DNA of 64,000 bases, from contig NZ_CP062804.1 in the NCBI RefSeq assembly GCF_008801925.2, positions 3,239,027-3,303,026 on the forward strand, read 5' to 3'. The DNA is from Cupriavidus basilensis (GTDB taxonomy: Bacteria > Pseudomonadota > Gammaproteobacteria > Burkholderiales > Burkholderiaceae). Position 1 is the stretch's first letter, and every line of letters begins with the position of its first letter. Both the position numbers and the translations under genes were made by a program. Positions 20,069-29,073 of the stretch are shown here, in pieces. The notes under the pieces are model-generated. The model saw only the letters and a program-made list of their open reading frames with translations. It had not been told where the DNA came from and did not search any database.

Positions 20069-20154
20069 TCTCTGTCTTTTTGCCAGTGGTCCGGTGCGTG
20101 TTCAAGCCGCGACCCGAACCGTTCCGGGACGCGGCGCTGGGCCAACGGGGCCGA

Positions 20155-22416
20155 TCAACGGGTGGAAGCGCCAGGTTCTGGACGGCGCAACAAGTGGCGC
20201 ATCTCGCGCCCAAGGTGGAACATCACGTTATGGAAGCCAAGCAGGCCGATGCGCAGGATCTGGCCGGCGGCCAGCCCCGGGGCATCCGGCCGCTTGCGGC
20301 CCCACGAATCGATCCACGCGTCGGCTCGCGCAAAGGTGCACTGCACGAAAGCCATCTCCTCGCGCGGGCTCATTTCCGCCAGCTCCAGGCCGGTGTGCGT
20401 GTCGCCCTGGAACACCACCTTGGCGGGGAACATGTGCTCGTCGTTCTGCAGGTAGAGCGAGATCTGCACCTGCTCGCCCACGGCAGCCTTCATGCCCGGC
20501 GGCAGCCGCATGCCGATGCCGCCCTCGGCGAAGTCGATGGTCTCGCACACCAGCGTGCGGCCATCGGGAAAGTGCAGCGTGGCGGGCAGCTTCATCGCCA
20601 CGCGGTGCGCCACGCGGATCTGGCGCGTCTCGCTGGCGACCGCAATCGAGGCGCCGAGGATGATCAGGTTGTAGAACGTCCAGATCAGGTTGAGCACCAC
20701 CGTGGTGGCCTCGAACTGGTTCCACAGGAACAGCCGCAGGAAGCCCACCACCACGCCCAGCACGTTGAACAGCAGCAGCACGAGGTACGGACGCGAAATC
20801 ACCCAGTCGAAGTAGGCTTCCTCGATCACGCCGCCCTTGGGCGTCACGTTGAACTTGCCGGCCGCGGGGTTGACGAACGCCACCAGCACGGGCCGCATGA
20901 TGTACCACGCCAGCACGGATTCGTAGACCTCGTTCCAGAACGAATGGCGAAACTTGCCCTGGATGCGCGAGTTGGTCATGTTCGCGTGCAACAGGTGCGG
21001 CAGCGCGAAGGTGGCGATGGTCAGCGCCGAGGCCTGGATCACGTGGGCACCGAACAGCAGGTAGGCCAGCGGCGCCGTCAGGAACACCAGCCGCGGCAAG
21101 CCGTAGAAAAAGTGCAGCATGGCGTTCAGGTAGCACAGGCGCTGCGGGATCGACAGGCCCGGCCCGAACAGCGGGTTGTCCACCCGGCAGATCTGCGCCA
21201 TGCCCCGAGCCCAGCGAATGCGCTGCCCGACGTGGCCGGAGAGGCTTTCCGTGGCCAGCCCCGCCGCCTGGGGGATCGCCAGGTAGGCAGTGCCGTAGCC
21301 CTTGCGGTGCAGCTTGAGCGCGGTGTGCGCATCCTCGGTCACGGTTTCCACCGCGATGCCGCCCACTTCCAGCAGCGGCGCGCGGCGGATCACGGCGCAC
21401 GAGCCGCAGAAGAAGGTAGCGTCCCACAGGTCGTTGCCGTCCTGCACCAGGCCGTAGAACAACTCGCCCTCGTTGGGGACTTCCTGGAAGGTGCGCAGGT
21501 TCTTCTCGAACGGATCGGGCGAGAAGAAATAGTGCGGCGTCTGCAGCATGGCCAGCTTGGGGTCCTTGAGGAACCAGCCCATGCTGATCTGCAGGAAGGA
21601 GCGCGTGGGAATGTGGTCGCAATCGAAAATCGCCACGTACTCGCCGTGGGTGCCCTTGAGCGCTTCGTTGATGTTGCCCGCCTTGGCGTGGCGATTATGG
21701 TTACGCGTCACATGGGTAACGCCGACCTTCTCGCAGAACTCGCGGAATTCCTCGCGCCGGCCGTCATCCAGCACGTAGACATTGATCTTGTCGCGCGGCC
21801 AGTCCAGCGACATCGCCGCGAATACCGTCGGCTTGACCACCGACAGCGGCTCGTTGTAGGTCGGGATGAAGATATCCACGGTCGGCCAGCTGGCCATGTC
21901 CGCGGGCATGGCCACCGGACGGCGCTTGAGCGGCCACGCGGTCTGGAAGTAGCCCAGCATCAGCACCACGAACGCGTAGATCTCTGCCAGCACCAGGCCG
22001 ATGCCAAAAGCGGAGTCGAACCAGCCGCCCAGCCCCACCGTTTCCGTCAGGCGCCAGTACATATAGCGGCTGGAGGCCGCGATCGACAGGATCACCATCA
22101 TCAGTGTGGCGAGGTGGCCCTTGACCCGGTTCAGCCAGACCGCCAGCCCGAAGCACACCGCGGCAAACCCGACCTGCTGCCAGAAATCCAGCGGCACCGT
22201 GATGACCAGCGCAAACATGAACAACCCGGCCAGCAACGCCAGCACCCGCGCCACCGCGCTATCCCAAAAGGCAAGCGCGACGAAGTGACTGCCGAAACCC
22301 TGCAACGCGGCCGACAGCGCGTTGGGCTTGTCGTTGCCTGTGCTTTTGACTTTGTCCTTGCCTTTGGCCCGTGCGCCCTTGGGCGCCGCGGCGGCTTTTG
22401 CCTTGGCTGGCTTCAC
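20155..22416 (-). CDS. bcsA: Cellulose synthase catalytic subunit BcsA (PilZ-regulated)
   Basis: This 753-residue inner-membrane glycosyltransferase makes beta-1,4-glucan from UDP-glucose. Membrane helices flank a GT2 core with DDG (217-219), DCD (265-267), QTPHYF (292-297), TED (360-362) and QRIRW (398-402), all intact. A C-terminal PilZ domain contains RVAHR (the RxxxR cyclic-di-GMP motif) and DFAEGGIG; Ala replaces the usual Ser of D/NxSxxG. The N-terminus is a Lys/Ala-rich cytoplasmic tail. GTG at 22416 overlaps the bcsQ stop (GTGA). PilZ plus two neighbouring GGDEF genes imply cyclic-di-GMP activation. Confidence 0.95.
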   Translation of the reverse strand: MKPAKAKAAAAPKGARAKGKDKVKSTGNDKPNALSAALQGFGSHFVALAFWDSAVARVLALLAGLFMFALVITVPLDFWQQVGFAAVCFGLAVWLNRVKGHLATLMMVILSIAASSRYMYWRLTETVGLGGWFDSAFGIGLVLAEIYAFVVLMLGYFQTAWPLKRRPVAMPADMASWPTVDIFIPTYNEPLSVVKPTVFAAMSLDWPRDKINVYVLDDGRREEFREFCEKVGVTHVTRNHNRHAKAGNINEALKGTHGEYVAIFDCDHIPTRSFLQISMGWFLKDPKLAMLQTPHYFFSPDPFEKNLRTFQEVPNEGELFYGLVQDGNDLWDATFFCGSCAVIRRAPLLEVGGIAVETVTEDAHTALKLHRKGYGTAYLAIPQAAGLATESLSGHVGQRIRWARGMAQICRVDNPLFGPGLSIPQRLCYLNAMLHFFYGLPRLVFLTAPLAYLLFGAHVIQASALTIATFALPHLLHANMTNSRIQGKFRHSFWNEVYESVLAWYIMRPVLVAFVNPAAGKFNVTPKGGVIEEAYFDWVISRPYLVLLLFNVLGVVVGFLRLFLWNQFEATTVVLNLIWTFYNLIILGASIAVASETRQIRVAHRVAMKLPATLHFPDGRTLVCETIDFAEGGIGMRLPPGMKAAVGEQVQISLYLQNDEHMFPAKVVFQGDTHTGLELAEMSPREEMAFVQCTFARADAWIDSWGRKRPDAPGLAAGQILRIGLLGFHNVMFHLGREMRHLLRRPEPGASTR

Positions 22417-23186
22417 GCGGCTTCTCCGTGAGCGGCCAGGGCCTGGCGCACCCATGCAGCGCAACGCTGCAGGTCGTGCGTGGCCTGGCTGTGAGGGTTG
22501 TATTCGAGCACGCTGCGGTCGTAGGCCAGCGCCTCTGCCACCGCCTGGTCCTGGTGGATCACGCCCAGCACACGCTCGCCCAGCTGGGCGCGCAGCACCT
22601 GCACCACATCCTTGCCAAGCTGACGGCTCACGTCGACCTGGTTGATCACCAGCATATGGCCCAGGTAATCGGGCCGGCCCTCGCAATAGGTGCGGATCAG
22701 GTCTTCCATCAGGGGCATGGTGGCGTAGGACGCGGCGTCCGGCAGCGACACCATCAGGCACAGCTGCGCACATGACAGTGCCTGGCGCATGTAGGGCGAC
22801 GGGCCCGGCGGCGTATCAATCACAACGACATCGTCGCGGCCCAGGCCAAGTTCGGCAAGCTGGGTGCGCAGCCATCCGGGATGGGTGGAGAGGTGCGCTT
22901 CAAACGCTGAGCGGTCCGTCTCGTTGAGCGAGCCGAACGGCATGACCAGCACGCGGGAGCGGCCCTTGTACATGCTCTGCTGCCACGCTTCCCCGGCCAG
23001 CGTGGCGCGCGCGTGCCCGGCGACTTCCTGCGGCGGCATGCCGAAATGCAGGCGCAGCGCATTCTGCGGATCCAGGTCCACGGCGAGTACGTTCTCGCCG
23101 GCAACCGCCAGCGCTTCAGCCAGGTTGGCCGACAGCGTGGTCTTGCCCACGCCGCCTTTGGCCGAGACAACAGCAATGATCTTCAC
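22413..23186 (-). CDS. bcsQ: ParA/MinD-like ATPase BcsQ
   Basis: This 257-residue cytoplasmic protein begins MKIIAVVSAKGGVGKTTLSA, a deviant Walker A P-loop of the ParA/MinD family, with LAVDLDPQNALRLHFG and VVIDTPPGPSPYMRQAL as further nucleotide motifs. BcsQ is needed for polar assembly of the cellulose synthase in E. coli. The start is a GTG overlapping the upstream bcsP stop, and its own stop overlaps the bcsA start, so the three genes are translationally linked. Confidence 0.93.
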   Translation of the reverse strand: MKIIAVVSAKGGVGKTTLSANLAEALAVAGENVLAVDLDPQNALRLHFGMPPQEVAGHARATLAGEAWQQSMYKGRSRVLVMPFGSLNETDRSAFEAHLSTHPGWLRTQLAELGLGRDDVVVIDTPPGPSPYMRQALSCAQLCLMVSLPDAASYATMPLMEDLIRTYCEGRPDYLGHMLVINQVDVSRQLGKDVVQVLRAQLGERVLGVIHQDQAVAEALAYDRSVLEYNPHSQATHDLQRCAAWVRQALAAHGEAA

Positions 23187-23809
23187 GAGCGATTCAGCCG
23201 ATCTAGAAAGGAGCGGCGCGCGGGTGCGCGCTCGCTGGTGGTGGCCGGTTCCTGGCGGCCTTCGAGGCGGGCGAACACCTTGGATAATTCGGTGCCGGCG
23301 GCGCGGGCTGGCTCAGCCGCCGCAGGCGCCGCCGGGGACCAGATGCGGGCCGGCTCAGGCTCGGGAGCGACGACCGGGTTCGCTACGGCTGCCGGTTGGG
23401 GCGGCGCTGCGGCAACTTCCGGCGTGGATCGCGGCATCGAGGCCGACGCCACCGGCGCCATGCCTTCCGGCGTGCGGAAACGCGGCATCATCGCCGAGGC
23501 GGCCGCGCCCGGTGCGCCCGGGGGGGCAGCCTGGGCGGCAGGCGGAAGCTCGCCCGCCGGCAGGGCCGCGCGCCACAATGGCGCGGGCGGCGCGGACGGC
23601 ACCTCTGCCGTGCCGGCTACGTCATGCGCATGCGGCGCGGCGGGCTGCACGGGTGGCACTACGGCAGCGCGGTCGACCCGCACGGAAGTCAGCAGCGGCC
23701 AGCGCTCGCGCGCCTGCGTCGCCGCGTCTTCGCGCACGATCTCTTTGTATGACTCCACCTTGCCGCCGAAACGCTGGAACAGCTTGGACAAATCGTCGGA
23801 TTGACTCAT
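23183..23809 (-). CDS. bcsP: Cellulose biosynthesis protein BcsP (BcsR-like N-terminus, Pro/Ala-rich tail)
   Basis: This 208-residue protein has a conserved opening, DDLSKLFQRFGGKVESYKEI, followed by REDAATQARERWPLL. The RERWPLL segment matches the end of E. coli BcsR (KRWPLL). Residues 50-190 are low-complexity Pro/Ala and probably disordered, and the last 20 residues are basic. Proteins of this type precede bcsQ in betaproteobacterial type I cellulose operons and are thought to act with BcsQ in locating or activating the synthase. The start at 23809 keeps the conserved N-terminus intact. Confidence 0.75.
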   Translation of the reverse strand: MSQSDDLSKLFQRFGGKVESYKEIVREDAATQARERWPLLTSVRVDRAAVVPPVQPAAPHAHDVAGTAEVPSAPPAPLWRAALPAGELPPAAQAAPPGAPGAAASAMMPRFRTPEGMAPVASASMPRSTPEVAAAPPQPAAVANPVVAPEPEPARIWSPAAPAAAEPARAAGTELSKVFARLEGRQEPATTSERAPARRSFLDRLNRS

Positions 23810-23872
23810 GGGATCTCACTCACGCAAGGCAGTACGCCGGCGCGAAAACTGCCGCAAACGGCGGACGGCACT

Positions 23873-24328
23873 TCAACGCCCGAACCGGAACTCCACGCAT
23901 CCGGTGGCATCGATCGGTGTACTTTGGCTGACCCGCAGGGTCTCGGACGAGCCGAGCATGCGGAACCAGTGCTGGTACGCCCCCTCCAGGAATGCCGGCG
24001 ACCAGGTGTCGGCTCCGTCTCCAAGCGCCGCATTCAGCGGCGCGCAGTAATGCCGGACCACCAGTGCGCCGCCCACATCCTCGATGCTGGTCCAGCCCCA
24101 GTCCACATCGAGCCAGATCTGCGCGACGGCGCGCTCCAGCTCGGCAAGCGTCGCGCAGGCACCAGGATCGAAACGCTTGGCAAAACGCGTGCCAACGCGC
24201 CACATCACAGCGCGCAGGCCGGCCACGTCCATGGATTCGGATAGTTCTTCGGCGAGCGCCGACAGTACATCACGCCATTGCGACGAGCAATGCCGCTCAG
24301 TGAGATATTGCAGAATTGCTTGATTCAC
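23873..24328 (-). CDS. bcsD: Cellulose synthase subunit BcsD
   Basis: This 151-residue periplasmic or cytoplasmic ring subunit orders cellulose chains during crystallisation. The length matches the BcsD/AcsD family (about 156), and the segments GLRAVMWRVGTRFAKRF and FLEGAYQHWFRMLGSSETL fit its conserved regions. The frame is open back to 24607, but a GTG at 24328 with AGGA 8 nt upstream gives the family length and is preferred. It is the promoter-proximal gene of bcsDPQABZC, with 63 bp before bcsP. Confidence 0.85.
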   Translation of the reverse strand: MNQAILQYLTERHCSSQWRDVLSALAEELSESMDVAGLRAVMWRVGTRFAKRFDPGACATLAELERAVAQIWLDVDWGWTSIEDVGGALVVRHYCAPLNAALGDGADTWSPAFLEGAYQHWFRMLGSSETLRVSQSTPIDATGCVEFRFGR

Positions 24329-24786
24329 CCCGAGATCCTGTTTTAATGGCTTACAGTCAATATTCTTCTTATTGTTGGAGCGCCATTTTCTTACCAACCC
24401 GGCGATCTGAGCAAATGCTTTGCGCGCAACAATGGCTATGTTCCATCCTCGCAACATCCACAACGACGCCACCATGCTCCGATTCGCACAATTTCCCGCG
24501 CGGGTAGGCGCCACGGCCTTTCGCGGGCAGCCCAAGCCTGACAGTTTCCACGTCACACGGGAACCCACCCCCTTCTGAAGCGGGGAACACTTTACATTGC
24601 CATCCAAATGTCTCTACATTACCCCGTAACCTGCCGTTGCCGGTTAGCGAAGACCGCTCACAGTGCCATTCTTGCGCGATAAATTGCAGACCAGCGCATG
24701 CATTTTTGTCCCGACGGGAATAGAGCGCGGCTTAGGGCGGGAAACGATAGGACAGGCCCCGCTGCGCTAAAGCGCGTGGCTGGGGA
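24329..24786. other. Upstream region of the bcs operon
   Basis: No coding region supported. The stretch is less GC-rich than its surroundings and must hold the bcs promoter. An inverted repeat TAACC-N10-GGTTA lies at 24627-24646, and ACATT/AATGT half-sites lie near 24595-24610. I looked for a -24/-12 (sigma-54) site on the minus strand and found none. Confidence 0.5.
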
Positions 24787-25665
24787 TCAGTCCGGCATGC
24801 CCTGCGCGCCAGGGCGGGCCGCAGCGACGAATGCATCAATCAGGCGCGCCCCGCGCCGTTCGCGCAAAAAATAGAGATACTCGCTCATTTCCTCGCTACT
24901 ATCCTCAAAATCCAGCATTTTCAGGTGTGGATGGCTCGGCACCTCGTGACGGGCAATGACGGATACGCCGAGCCCGCGAATAACCGCCTCCCGGATCGAT
25001 TCCCGGCTGCCGATTTCCATCGGCGTGGCAGGGACCACGCCCGCCCGCGCCAGCATCTGCTCGGTGACGATGCGCGTGGTCGACCCCGCCTCGCGCATCA
25101 GCAGCCGGCAACTGGCCAGCGCGGCGACCGGCACCCGAGCCTGCGCCGCCAGCGCATGGCTGCGATGCACCACCAGCACGAGCGGGTCCTCGCCCAGCAG
25201 CATGCGCTCGAGGCGGGGGTCGTCCACCTTCTGGGAGGACGAGGCCACGTCCACGCGATATTCCAGTAGGGCATCGAGCACTTCCTGCGAGTTGCCGGTC
25301 TCGACCGCCACATCAATAGCCGGGTAGCGCGCGCTGAAGCGGCCGATGATGTCGAGCACGTAATACGGCGCGGTGGCGCCAATGCGCAGGCTGCCCGTGC
25401 GCAGGTCTCCCGAGTGACGCAGGAAAAAGTCGATTTCCGTTTCCTGCTGGACCAGCGCTTCGACCTTGGGCAGCAACGCCAGCCCGGCATCCGACAGGGC
25501 CAGCCGGCGCCCGCCCCGATGGAACAGCTCGACGCCGTAGGCTTCCTCCAGCGCGCGGATCTGGGCGGTGATGGTCGGCTGCGACAGGCCGAGCCGCTTG
25601 GCGGCCTGGGTCACGCTGCCGATACGGGCGACCATGAAGAAGGACTTGAGCTGGGCAATGAGCAT
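24787..25665 (-). CDS. LysR-family transcriptional regulator
   Basis: This 292-residue protein has an N-terminal winged helix-turn-helix (LKSFFMVARIGSVTQAAKRL, then LSQPTITAQIRALEEAYGVE) and a substrate-binding domain from about residue 90 (LRIGATAPYYVLDIIGRF). The N-terminus resembles the LysR group associated with aminoethylphosphonate catabolism (GVELFHRGGRRL), which would suit the phn-type importer 19 kb away, but this is inference. It is divergent from fumC with 151 bp between, so it may instead regulate fumC and itself. The long upstream extension of the frame is not homologous. Confidence 0.85.
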   Translation of the reverse strand: MLIAQLKSFFMVARIGSVTQAAKRLGLSQPTITAQIRALEEAYGVELFHRGGRRLALSDAGLALLPKVEALVQQETEIDFFLRHSGDLRTGSLRIGATAPYYVLDIIGRFSARYPAIDVAVETGNSQEVLDALLEYRVDVASSSQKVDDPRLERMLLGEDPLVLVVHRSHALAAQARVPVAALASCRLLMREAGSTTRIVTEQMLARAGVVPATPMEIGSRESIREAVIRGLGVSVIARHEVPSHPHLKMLDFEDSSEEMSEYLYFLRERRGARLIDAFVAAARPGAQGMPD

Positions 25666-25816
25666 GCTGGAGACGCGTGGTGATAGCGCAGGTGAATCGG
25701 GTGTTTGCCCTCGGTGGACGCGCCCGGCGCCAGGGATGACGCCGTTGCAGCCGGGAGCGTATTCTAAGGCCCGGGGATCTGTTGCCACGCCGCTTTCGAC
25801 CGAACAGGAGAACGCC

Positions 25817-27223
25817 ATGCCCGAGCGCAAGCAGGACGCCACCCGGATCGAGACCGACAGCCTGGGCGACATACCGGTGCCAGCCCGGCACCTGTGGGGC
25901 GCGCAGACCGAGCGTTCGCGCCAGAACTTCCGCATCGGCTGTGAGACGATGCCGCCCGCACTGATCGAAGCGTTCGCCATCCTCAAGCTCTGCGCAGCGC
26001 GTGCCAACCGGGAACTGCACGTGCTCAAGCCGGAACTGGCCCACGCGATCGAGGCGGCAGCGCAGGAGATCATCGCCGGCAAGTGGCCCGGGGAGTTTCC
26101 GCTCTCGGTCTGGCAGACCGGCTCGGGCACGCAGACCAATATGAACCTGAACGAGGTGATTGCCAACCGCGCGATCCAGTTGCTGGGCGGCGAGCCGGGC
26201 GCGAAGCAGCCGGTGCATCCCAACGATCACGTCAACGCCAGCCAGTCTTCAAACGACAGTTTTCCCACGGCGATGCACATCGCCGCCACCCGGGCGATCC
26301 AGCTGCAACTGCTGCCCGCGCTGGAGACCTTGCAGCAGGCGCTCGGGCGTAAGGTGGACGCGTTCAGCGATATCGTCAAGGTGGGCCGCACGCACTTGCA
26401 GGACGCCGTGCCGCTGACGCTCGGCCAGGAGTTCTCTGGTTACGAAGCCCAGGTCGGCGATGCCCAGTCGCGCCTGCGCCAGGCGATGCTGCGCGCCATG
26501 CCGGTGCCGCAGGGCGGCACCGCGGTGGGCACCGGGCTGAATGCGCCGCATGGTTTTGCCGCGGCCTTCGCGCGCGCGCTGTCGGACTACACGGGCCTGC
26601 CGTTCGAGCCCGCGCCGAACCGCTATGCGCTGCAAGCCTCGCATGATGCGCTGGCCGACCTGTCGGGCGCGCTCAATACCACGGCATCGTCCTTCCTGAA
26701 AATAGCGCGCGATTTCATGCTGCTCGGCTCCGGCCCGCGCGCGGGCCTTGCCGAACTGATCCTGCCGGCCAACGAGCCCGGCTCTTCGATCATGCCGGGC
26801 AAGGTCAATCCCACCCAGGCCGAGGCGCTGGCCATGGTGTGCTGCCGGGTGATCGGCAACCACACCACCGTCACGCTGGCCAATAGCCTCGGCACGCTTG
26901 AGCTCAACGCGTACAAACCCGTGATTATCTATAGCCTGCTGCAATCGGTCACGTTGCTTGCCGATGCCGCCGCGAGCTTTGCCGAACGCATGGTGGAAGG
27001 GGTACAGGCGGATCGCGAGCGCATCGCCGAATTGCTCGGGCGCTCGCTGATATCCGTGACCGCGCTCAACCCGCACATCGGCTACGACCGCGCCGCCGAA
27101 ATAGCCAAGCTGGCGGTCGCGCGAGGGCTGCCGCTGCGCGAGGCGGCGCTCGCCTCGGGACATGTCACGGCGGCCCAGTTCGATGCATGGATCGACCTGA
27201 AGGGAATGACCAGGGAAATTTGA
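25817..27223 (+). CDS. fumC: Class II fumarate hydratase FumC
   Basis: This 468-residue enzyme (E. coli FumC has 467) hydrates fumarate to L-malate in the TCA cycle, without an iron-sulfur cluster. The signature GSSIMPGKVNP is present at about residue 318, with TGSGTQTNMNLNEV, NDHVNASQSSNDSFPTAMHI and VGRTHLQDAVPLTLGQEFSG as the other conserved active-site regions. AGGAG lies 6 nt before ATG. The class II form is oxidant-stable. It is divergent from a LysR gene. Confidence 0.95.
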   Translation: MPERKQDATRIETDSLGDIPVPARHLWGAQTERSRQNFRIGCETMPPALIEAFAILKLCAARANRELHVLKPELAHAIEAAAQEIIAGKWPGEFPLSVWQTGSGTQTNMNLNEVIANRAIQLLGGEPGAKQPVHPNDHVNASQSSNDSFPTAMHIAATRAIQLQLLPALETLQQALGRKVDAFSDIVKVGRTHLQDAVPLTLGQEFSGYEAQVGDAQSRLRQAMLRAMPVPQGGTAVGTGLNAPHGFAAAFARALSDYTGLPFEPAPNRYALQASHDALADLSGALNTTASSFLKIARDFMLLGSGPRAGLAELILPANEPGSSIMPGKVNPTQAEALAMVCCRVIGNHTTVTLANSLGTLELNAYKPVIIYSLLQSVTLLADAAASFAERMVEGVQADRERIAELLGRSLISVTALNPHIGYDRAAEIAKLAVARGLPLREAALASGHVTAAQFDAWIDLKGMTREI

Positions 27224-27231
27224 GGCGCCGC

Positions 27232-27498
27232 TTAGCGCTGGCCCATCTCGCACACGGCGCAGACGGTCACGGCCGCACCACAGGTGAAGACCAGCATGAC
27301 CAGCACCATCAAGGCGTCGACAAAGCTCATGCTGCCCGGTGCGATCGCGCTGACCAGCCGCCAGCAGATCCAGGCGATCCATCCCAGCGCCGCGATGGCA
27401 CTGCAGACTGCCAGGGTTGCACAGGCACGGTGCGTCAGCCGGCGCCAGGAGGCTGCAGGAGCGGCAGCGCTTTCGTTATCGGATATGACAGTCTGCAT
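27232..27498 (-). CDS. Small two-helix membrane protein, unknown
   Basis: This 88-residue protein has a short polar N-terminus and two hydrophobic segments (ATLAVCSAIAALGWIAWICW and DALMVLVMLVFTCGAAVTVC). A strong ribosome-binding site (TAAGGAG, 7 nt before ATG) supports translation. It contains five Cys residues in or near membrane segments. It converges on fumC with only 8 bp between stops. No family recognised. Confidence 0.7.
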   Translation of the reverse strand: MQTVISDNESAAAPAASWRRLTHRACATLAVCSAIAALGWIAWICWRLVSAIAPGSMSFVDALMVLVMLVFTCGAAVTVCAVCEMGQR

Positions 27499-27808
27499 CC
27501 GGATTCTCCTTAGCCAAGCCTTGCGGCCTTGGCAGAAAATGCCTGGGCCCGCATCGTATGCGCCTGAGAAGAGCCCCGCGCGGCGAGGCGCGCACGGGGC
27601 TATGAGGACGCATTGGGCCGCATTCGACGATCAGCTTGCGTGCCGCCCGAATGCCGCCCGGACTGAAGTATGGTTCGGCGAACGCCGGTTGGCTATCGGT
27701 GGCCGTCTGACAGGGCGCATGGGCCGGCCTTTGTTGCCAAAAAGCAAAAGCGTACCCGTTTCTGCGTACATTAAGACCCACCTGCAACGGCAAGAAAAGG
27801 ACTCGCGC
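27499..27808. other. Intergenic region with hairpin and repeat copy
   Basis: No gene supported. It contains an imperfect GC-rich hairpin near 27573-27602 (AGCCCCG ... CGGGGCT) and an exact repeat copy at 27751-27766. Confidence 0.5.
27751..27766 (-). repeat. Dispersed copy of the origin-cluster 16-mer
   Basis: Exact reverse-strand copy of CGCAGAAACGGGTACG. The match extends on both sides to about 22 bases (TACGC ... GCTTT on the minus strand), the same extension seen at 28320 and 37672. Confidence 0.9.
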
Positions 27809-28198
27809 CTACTTGCCCGCAGCCTTCTGCCGATAGCGCGCCAGTTCGGCGCCTAGCCACGGTGCGCTCTCCACCGGCTGGGCCTGGCCGCACCTGACCA
27901 GGTAAGGCTTGCCGCTGACGCTGCTCTTGCTCGCGCCCAGTTCGATAAAGCTCTCGCTGGTGCTGATGGCCCCCTTGTCGGCCAGGTAGTCGTACTTCTT
28001 CTTGAGGTGGGCAGCCGCATCTGGCGCCGGATACCAGCTGCCATTGCGGTTGAACTGGCAATTCGAGCCTGCCAGGTAGGCAAAGAGATGGGTGACCTCG
28101 GCCTGCGTGGCAGCGGGCGGTGGCGCTGCGGCGGCGGGGGCCATGGGGACCGCCAGCGCAGTGGCTAGCAGCAGGGCGGACAGGAAGGCAGGCTTCAT
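27809..28198 (-). CDS. DUF5329-like exported protein
   Basis: This 129-residue protein has a signal peptide (MKPAFLSALLLATALAVPM, cleaved after PAAA) and a compact domain: EVTHLFAYLAGSNCQFNRNG, then WYPAPDAAAHLKKKYDYL and IELGASKSSVSGKPYLVRC. The two Cys could pair. The pattern HLxxYLxxSxCxFxRNGxWY is that of DUF5329 proteins, whose function is unknown. A second start eight codons upstream (28222) is possible; neither has a clear Shine-Dalgarno. Confidence 0.75.
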   Translation of the reverse strand: MKPAFLSALLLATALAVPMAPAAAAPPPAATQAEVTHLFAYLAGSNCQFNRNGSWYPAPDAAAHLKKKYDYLADKGAISTSESFIELGASKSSVSGKPYLVRCGQAQPVESAPWLGAELARYRQKAAGK

Positions 28199-28319
28199 TT
28201 TCACGGAGTCGATAAGTCGCATCCGCTGCATTAGAGCGGCATTCCCGCTCCAGTTCAAGGCCTGAGGAGCGGCCAGAGCGCCCGCCGCGCGGGCGGAACC
28301 AACCGTCCGCGCGGCAAAG

Positions 28320-28335
28320 CGTACCCGTTTCTGCG
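28320..28335 (-). repeat. Dispersed copy of the origin-cluster 16-mer
   Basis: Exact reverse-strand copy between two same-strand genes. A 28-base stretch around it (28312-28339) is identical to 37664-37691. Confidence 0.9.
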
Positions 28336-28350
28336 TAGCAATCCGGTGCG

Positions 28351-29073
28351 TCAGCCGATCGCGCCACCGCCATCGAGCAACACCGTCGAACCCGTGGCAA
28401 AGCCCGTCCCGGCCAGGTAAAGGATGGCTTGCGCCACGTCTTCGGGCTGGCCAATGCGCTGCGCGGGGAGCCGCGCGGCCACGTTTTCGAACATGGCCGC
28501 ACGCGCGGCGCCGTCGAGCTTGTCCCACAGTGGCGTGGCGATCAGGCCCGGGGACACGGTATTGACGCGCACCGGCGACAGTTCCAGCGCCAGGCCGCGG
28601 CCGAGCGCGTCCAGCGCGGCATTGATGGCGCCCTGCAGCACGGATGCCTTGCTCGGCCGCACGCCCAGGAAGCCCGAAACCAGTGTCAGCGAGCCATGCG
28701 CGCTGATTGGCACCAGGCGCGCCACGCGATAGGCGCCCCAGAACTTGCTGTTCATCGCGGCGTAAGCATCGGCCAACGGCAACTGGCGCACCGGGCCGGT
28801 GGGCGTCTGCGCGGCGGAGATCACAACGTGGTCCCACGGGGTGGCGCCGTCCATGAACTGCGCCACGCTGGCATCGTCGGTGATATCGATCGTGGCGCCG
28901 CTGACCGTGCCGGCGCTGGCCAGCGTGCGCACAGCGGCATCGACTTTTTCCTGCGAGCGCGAGGCAATCGTGACGCTAGCGCCGCGCTCGGCAAAGGCAG
29001 CCGCGGTGGCCAGGCCGATGCCGGAACTGCCGCCAACCACCAGCACCCTGGCGTTCTTGAAATCGGGAAACAT
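28351..29073 (-). CDS. SDR-family oxidoreductase-like protein lacking the catalytic Tyr
   Basis: This 240-residue Rossmann protein has a nucleotide-binding GGSSGIG (about residues 14-20) and the NTVSPGLI segment after the active site. In place of the YxxxK pair it reads VRPSK: Lys is kept but Val stands where Tyr is expected. The upstream Ser is also not obvious (TLVSGFLG). It may therefore have altered chemistry or only bind NAD(P). AAGGAG lies 8 nt before ATG. The closest family is classical short-chain dehydrogenases; no substrate inferred. Confidence 0.8.
   Translation of the reverse strand: MFPDFKNARVLVVGGSSGIGLATAAAFAERGASVTIASRSQEKVDAAVRTLASAGTVSGATIDITDDASVAQFMDGATPWDHVVISAAQTPTGPVRQLPLADAYAAMNSKFWGAYRVARLVPISAHGSLTLVSGFLGVRPSKASVLQGAINAALDALGRGLALELSPVRVNTVSPGLIATPLWDKLDGAARAAMFENVAARLPAQRIGQPEDVAQAILYLAGTGFATGSTVLLDGGGAIG

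Noticed and set aside
24329..24607. N-terminal extension of bcsD (frame open to 24607)
   Set aside because: The extra 93 residues have no signal peptide or family similarity, and the GTG at 24328 has a ribosome-binding site and gives the usual length.
24329..24786. Sigma-54 promoter for the bcs operon
   Set aside because: I looked for GG-N10-GC with the surrounding consensus on the minus strand; the TGGCAC near 24670 lacks the -12 GC at the right distance.
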